A stretch of DNA of 6,315 bases from Saprospiraceae bacterium (GTDB taxonomy: Bacteria > Bacteroidota > Bacteroidia > Chitinophagales > Saprospiraceae). Positions 5,857 to 6,315 of this stretch are shown here, piece after piece. Position numbers and translations under genes: made by a program. Within the stretch, counting starts at the first letter, position 1. The number at the start of each line of letters is the position of its first letter. The stretch is from assembly GCA_016787375.1 (NCBI GenBank), contig JAEUUM010000303.1, positions 1 to 6,315 on the forward strand, in the 5' to 3' direction. The notes under the pieces were generated by a model. The model did no database searches, was not told the origin of the DNA, and was given only the letters and a program-made list of their open reading frames with translations.

Positions 5857-6315
5857 TTAACGCTGTATGAAAAATTTTCTTTCCTTGATGGCCAAAAGAA
5901 TTTCATCCGGAATAATTTTAAACAACCAAGCCAAAAGAAGTCCAAAAATAGGGGTTATTATTAGTTGGTAGTACCAATTGATGGTTAAAAACTTTTCGAC
6001 TAATAAAGATACTGCCACAAACGTGGTCAAAAACATTAAGAAATTTAAAATAAATTGATTTTGAAACTTAAATCCAGCATAATGTTTGCTCCGATTTACT
6101 TGTACAACCAATATAAAGAACTGAGTAATTGCACTTGTTATGGCAACTCCCATAACCTTAAAATGCGGAATCAAAATAAGGTTTAATAATACATTGATTA
6201 AAATAGCCAGGATAAAGCTTCTGATAAGGTTATTGACTTTGCCACTCGCTGTAAGATAACAACCAGAAACATAGCCCAAAGTCATTGAAATAAATGAAAC
6301 CATCAATATGCCGAG
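5857..6315 (-). CDS. Wzx-type polysaccharide flippase, C-terminal part (cut by window edge)
   Basis: The open frame runs off the right edge, so the 152 visible codons are the end of a longer protein; the Met and TTG codons near 6301-6306 are internal rather than real starts. The visible part has about five hydrophobic helices (visible residues about 1-22, 30-48, 53-71, 85-105 and 112-132). The run LINVLLNLILIPHFKVMGVAITSAI is the hallmark of the C-terminal half of Wzx/MVF-type flippases: an Asn-rich helix, then Ile-Pro, then G-x-AI-S. Such proteins move lipid-linked oligosaccharide units across the inner membrane. It ends in a basic tail (KERKFFIQR). The chain-length regulator gene follows 35 nt downstream, supporting a polysaccharide export role. 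The sugar carried cannot be told from this fragment. Confidence 0.84.
   Translation of the reverse strand, partial: LGILMVSFISMTLGYVSGCYLTASGKVNNLIRSFILAILINVLLNLILIPHFKVMGVAITSAITQFFILVVQVNRSKHYAGFKFQNQFILNFLMFLTTFVAVSLLVEKFLTINWYYQLIITPIFGLLLAWLFKIIPDEILLAIKERKFFIQR

Noticed and set aside
6301..6306. ATG or TTG as the start of the right-hand flippase gene
   Set aside because: The frame stays open to the window edge and the visible protein is only the C-terminal third to half of a flippase, so these are internal codons.
1..6315. Search for tRNA, rRNA, CRISPR repeats, insertion sequences, riboswitches or a toxin-antitoxin or defence gene set
   Set aside because: No regularly spaced repeats, terminal inverted repeats, transposase motifs or structured RNA signatures were seen; nearly all of the window is accounted for by the seven genes.

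Overview
This AT-rich window reads as a chromosomal segment of a member of the Bacteroidota. The evidence is indirect. Almost none of the starts has a recognisable Shine-Dalgarno sequence. The thymidine kinase and rhomboid sequences have the wording typical of that phylum. The 302-residue protein ends in a C-terminal domain of a kind I associate with Bacteroidota hypothetical proteins. Order and genus cannot be fixed from the sequence alone.

The window holds three transcription units. On the left, a minus-strand cluster reads from about 2294 down to the left edge. It contains an uncharacterised protein with a long acidic, Pro/Val-rich linker, then ATP-dependent 6-phosphofructokinase (pfkA), then a rhomboid intramembrane serine protease cut off by the window edge. 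The gaps are 15 nt between the first two genes and a 1-nt stop/start overlap (TGATG) between the last two, so the three are probably co-transcribed and the last two may be translationally coupled. In the middle, a single plus-strand gene (tdk, thymidine kinase) diverges from the uncharacterised gene across a 157-nt AT-rich spacer. That spacer carries a perfect 7-bp inverted repeat and an 8-bp direct repeat.

On the right, a minus-strand cell-surface polysaccharide cluster enters from beyond the window and ends convergently with tdk. It contains the C-terminal part of a Wzx-type lipid-linked oligosaccharide flippase, a Wzz-type chain-length regulator (polysaccharide co-polymerase without a kinase domain), and an O-antigen ligase/polymerase family membrane protein. 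These are the three membrane components of a Wzx/Wzy-type pathway: flip the lipid-linked unit, polymerise or ligate it, and control chain length. Glycosyltransferases and sugar-nucleotide enzymes, if present, would lie to the right of the window.

I see no RNA genes, insertion sequences, CRISPR arrays, phage genes or obvious pseudogenes, and no clearly new system. The most useful leads are the uncharacterised protein next to pfkA, the tight pfkA-rhomboid junction, and the unresolved role (polymerase or ligase) of the last gene in the polysaccharide cluster.
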